Part shown: positions 61,975 through 64,000 of the stretch, in pieces
Position numbering within the stretch: the stretch's first letter is position 1
Layout: each line of letters begins with the position of its first letter
Assembly (NCBI GenBank): GCA_040772685.1
Contig: JAXGXQ010000005.1
Location: 98,518 to 162,517, forward strand
Direction of reading: 5' to 3'
Length of the DNA stretch: 64,000 bases
From: JAXGXQ01 sp040772685
Lineage (GTDB): Bacteria > Bacillota > Clostridia > Saccharofermentanales > UBA5734
Translations under genes and position numbers: made by a program
The notes under the pieces: generated by a model
What the model saw: only the letters and a program-made list of their open reading frames with translations
What the model was told of the DNA's origin: nothing
Databases searched by the model: none

Positions 61975-62943
61975 TCACATAGCAAGTGCGCAATCCGGCA
62001 GGTCTTCCCTTTCAGCGGAATCCCAGTCTCCGATAAAACGCACTTCCGGAACCAGGGTTATACCAGTCTGCTTGTACACCGTAAGTTGAATATGGCGGAA
62101 CAGTCTGCGGATGTCATCGGCTGTTGCCTGATTTTGATTTATTACAAAGTTAGCGTGTTTTTGCGAAACCTCGGCTCCGCCGATCCGCCAGCCCTTGAGC
62201 CCGCAGTCGGAAATAACCTTGCCGGCAAAATATCCGGGAGGACGCTTAAAAGCACTGCCGGCACTTGGCCATTCCAGTGGCTGTGAAGCAGCGCGGCGCC
62301 TGCCGTATTCGATCACGGCATCGCGGATTTCAGCATATGGCCGCTCTGCAAGCTCTATCTTCATTCCCAGAATCACGCCGCCTTCAAGTTCATCCCCGGC
62401 GGAAAACACGCTGCGCCGGTAGCCAAAATTAAGCTCGTGCGGCTTTAGACAACACAGTTCAAGCTCCGGGGTCAAGCAAGTTACTTCGGTAATGATTTCA
62501 TCAAGGCAATGATCATAGGCGCCGGCGTTCATCATCACAGCGCCGCCGACAGTGCCGGGTATGCCGGATGCGAATTCGATGCCGCCCAAAGAAGAACGCA
62601 TCGCTACAGCAGAGAGACCTGCAAGCAGCAAGCCTGACTGAGCTTCAATTACGCCATCTGTAATTGAGTGGGCGGCAAAGTGACGGCCGAAGCTGATCAC
62701 CAGCCCGCGAATACCGCGGTCGGCGATTACAACATTGGAACCGGCGCCCAGGACTGTTACCGGAATTTCGTGTTTGTGGGCATAAGTCAGGGCGCTAAGG
62801 ATTTCAGCAATATTTTGGGGTTCGAAAAATATATCCGCTGGGCCGCCGACTGAAAAGGTCGAGTGGCGCGACATCGGCTCAGCGAATCGGATACGCGGTT
62901 CTGCTCCGGGCAGAACCGTAGCGAAAGCTGTAAGGTCGGTCAT
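61975..62943 (-). CDS. murB: UDP-N-acetylenolpyruvoylglucosamine reductase
   Basis: 322 residues. FAD-binding block VLGAGSNVVIADRG, SGIPGTVGGAVMMNAGAYDH, and the catalytic-serine region WPSAGSAFKRP are present. It reduces the enolpyruvyl group to make UDP-MurNAc for peptidoglycan. Starts after GGAGACA. Confidence 0.95.
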   Translation of the reverse strand: MTDLTAFATVLPGAEPRIRFAEPMSRHSTFSVGGPADIFFEPQNIAEILSALTYAHKHEIPVTVLGAGSNVVIADRGIRGLVISFGRHFAAHSITDGVIEAQSGLLLAGLSAVAMRSSLGGIEFASGIPGTVGGAVMMNAGAYDHCLDEIITEVTCLTPELELCCLKPHELNFGYRRSVFSAGDELEGGVILGMKIELAERPYAEIRDAVIEYGRRRAASQPLEWPSAGSAFKRPPGYFAGKVISDCGLKGWRIGGAEVSQKHANFVINQNQATADDIRRLFRHIQLTVYKQTGITLVPEVRFIGDWDSAEREDLPDCALAM

Positions 62944-62967
62944 GTATTGTCTCCAATTGTATAGCTG

Positions 62968-63888
62968 TCAGGGCAGTTTTTGGCCAAAAACCCGGTCAGT
63001 AAGGGCCTTGGCGGCATTGTAGCCCATCTTTTTCTGGCGGAAATTGATGGCGGCAACCTCGACAATAATTGCCAGGTTGCGCCCGGGGCGGACAGGTATG
63101 GTGATTGAAGGTACATTAATGCCAAGGACTTCTGTGGTTTCCTCATTAATGCCCAGTCTTTCATAGATTTTATTTTCATTCCAAAGTTCAAGGTTAATTA
63201 CAAAATCGATGTTTTCCTGCATCTTAACGGAGGAAACACCGTAAAGTTCCTTTACATCGAGAATACCGATACCACGGATTTCGATCAAGTGGCGGATAAT
63301 TTCCGGTGCCCGGCCCAATAGCGTAGTATCCGAGACACGGCGCACTTCCACCAGGTCATCAGCGATCAGCCGATGTCCGCGTTTGACAATTTCGAGTGCG
63401 GTTTCCGATTTACCAACACCGCTCTCGCCCAAGATCAGGATACCTTCACCGTAGACTTCAATCAGCACGCCATGCAGGCTCACCCGCGGTGCCAGTTCGA
63501 CATTAAGATGTTTAACGAGGGAGCTGACGAAATTAGCAGTCGGTTCACTTGTGCGCAAAATCGGAATTTGATATTTCTCGGAACAAGCCAGCATTTCCGG
63601 CGAAGTTAAGTGGTTACGGGACAAAATCAGGCAGGGTATGCCTTTGCTGAACAGAGCGTCGATCCGGGCCAGCCGCTCTTCCGAGCTGAGGCTGTCCAGG
63701 AAAGCGGTTTCCATATTGCCAAGGATTTGCATGCGGTCTGGGCCAAAGTGTTCAAAATAGCCGGCAAGCTGCAAGCCGGGGCGGGTAACGTCAGCAACTG
63801 AAATTAGTACATCCTCAAAATTACCATAGTCAGTTATGACCTCGAGATCAAATTCAGCAATAATGCTTTTTAGTGTTACGGATGACAT
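62968..63888 (-). CDS. hprK: HPr kinase/phosphorylase
   Basis: 306 residues. The P-loop GESGVGKS (154-161), catalytic-region H140, ADDLVEVRR after it and the signature GIGILDVKELYG are intact. It phosphorylates HPr Ser46 for carbon catabolite control, mainly in Bacillota. It opens the hprK-murB-rapZ-whiA unit, with only 24 bases before murB. Confidence 0.95.
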   Translation of the reverse strand: MSSVTLKSIIAEFDLEVITDYGNFEDVLISVADVTRPGLQLAGYFEHFGPDRMQILGNMETAFLDSLSSEERLARIDALFSKGIPCLILSRNHLTSPEMLACSEKYQIPILRTSEPTANFVSSLVKHLNVELAPRVSLHGVLIEVYGEGILILGESGVGKSETALEIVKRGHRLIADDLVEVRRVSDTTLLGRAPEIIRHLIEIRGIGILDVKELYGVSSVKMQENIDFVINLELWNENKIYERLGINEETTEVLGINVPSITIPVRPGRNLAIIVEVAAINFRQKKMGYNAAKALTDRVFGQKLP

Positions 63889-63951
63889 GAAAACCTACCT
63901 TCTGCCCCAGTAAAGAACTGTGCTCAGTCTGCCTGACCAGAGTTTCTAATA

Positions 63952-63978
63952 GAAAAAAAGGGCTGGAATCACCAGCCC
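63952..63978 (-). terminator. Intrinsic terminator of the gene upstream of the window edge
   Basis: GGGCTGG (63960-63966) and CCAGCCC (63972-63978) form a 7-bp stem with a 5-base loop, followed on minus by an eight-base U-run (63952-63959). It ends a minus-strand gene lying beyond base 64000 and separates it from hprK. Confidence 0.85.
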
Positions 63979-64000
63979 TGGAGCGGGATACGAGATTCGG

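Overview
The window is a chromosomal segment of a low-to-mid GC Gram-positive bacterium, most likely Bacillota, class Clostridia. The evidence is a zinc-type S14, HPr kinase, a murB-rapZ-whiA cluster, AddAB instead of RecBCD, an ECF riboflavin transporter under an FMN riboswitch, FtsEX next to a CtpA-type protease, lipoproteins with lipoboxes, a pyruvate kinase with an extra C-terminal domain, and clear Shine-Dalgarno sites with frequent GTG starts. I cannot name the genus. No mobile element, phage, CRISPR array, rRNA or tRNA was found. Nearly every gene is an intact housekeeping or metabolic gene.

Layout. 1-9130 (minus): the S10-spc ribosomal protein cluster in canonical order from rpsJ to rplO, which runs off the left edge. 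Its structured leader and promoter (9131-9455) lie below an unusual run of T-tracts repeating every 10 bp (9456-9565). 9596-16906 (minus): cdaR/pucR-like regulator, ftsE, ftsX, S41 protease, methyltransferase, hslO and a Thr-rich polysaccharide deacetylase lipoprotein. 17263-21979 (plus): arginine operon argC-argB-argD-argF plus a GNAT acetyltransferase, without argJ. 22015-28177 (minus): DUF2752 protein, ribU with FMN riboswitch, alr, nnr, trxA and metA. 28236-33387: a nucleoside-kinase-like protein, then GDPD-MFS-ROK on plus and an MBL-fold hydrolase on minus. 33470-36550 (minus): iron/cobalamin-type ABC importer. 36884-38717 (minus): esterase and a zinc-ribbon membrane protein. 38918-40851 (plus): DUF3842, tadA, EamA exporter. 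40836-48465 (minus): addB-addA. 48646-53089: a lipid neighbourhood of plsC (plus) and, on minus, a FabT-like MarR regulator, a stand-alone acyl carrier protein, an AMP-forming acyl ligase and a diacylglycerol-kinase-like enzyme. 53189-57580: hflX, an XRE regulator, pyk and an unknown membrane protein. 57706-60009 (minus): a membrane-anchored beta-propeller protein with a small unknown partner. 60087-63888 (minus): hprK-murB-rapZ-whiA.

The most interesting observations are the 10-bp phased T-tract array above the ribosomal promoter, the FabT-type palindrome controlling an acyl ligase/ACP/lipid kinase operon, the arginine operon with a GNAT gene in place of argJ, a RexB-like AddB lacking the N-terminal Walker A, an S41 protease whose usual catalytic Gln is Thr, and the uncharacterised propeller/small-protein pair. 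Promoter, operator and hairpin calls are visual matches to consensus. Functional calls rest on motifs read from the translated sequence, with no database search.
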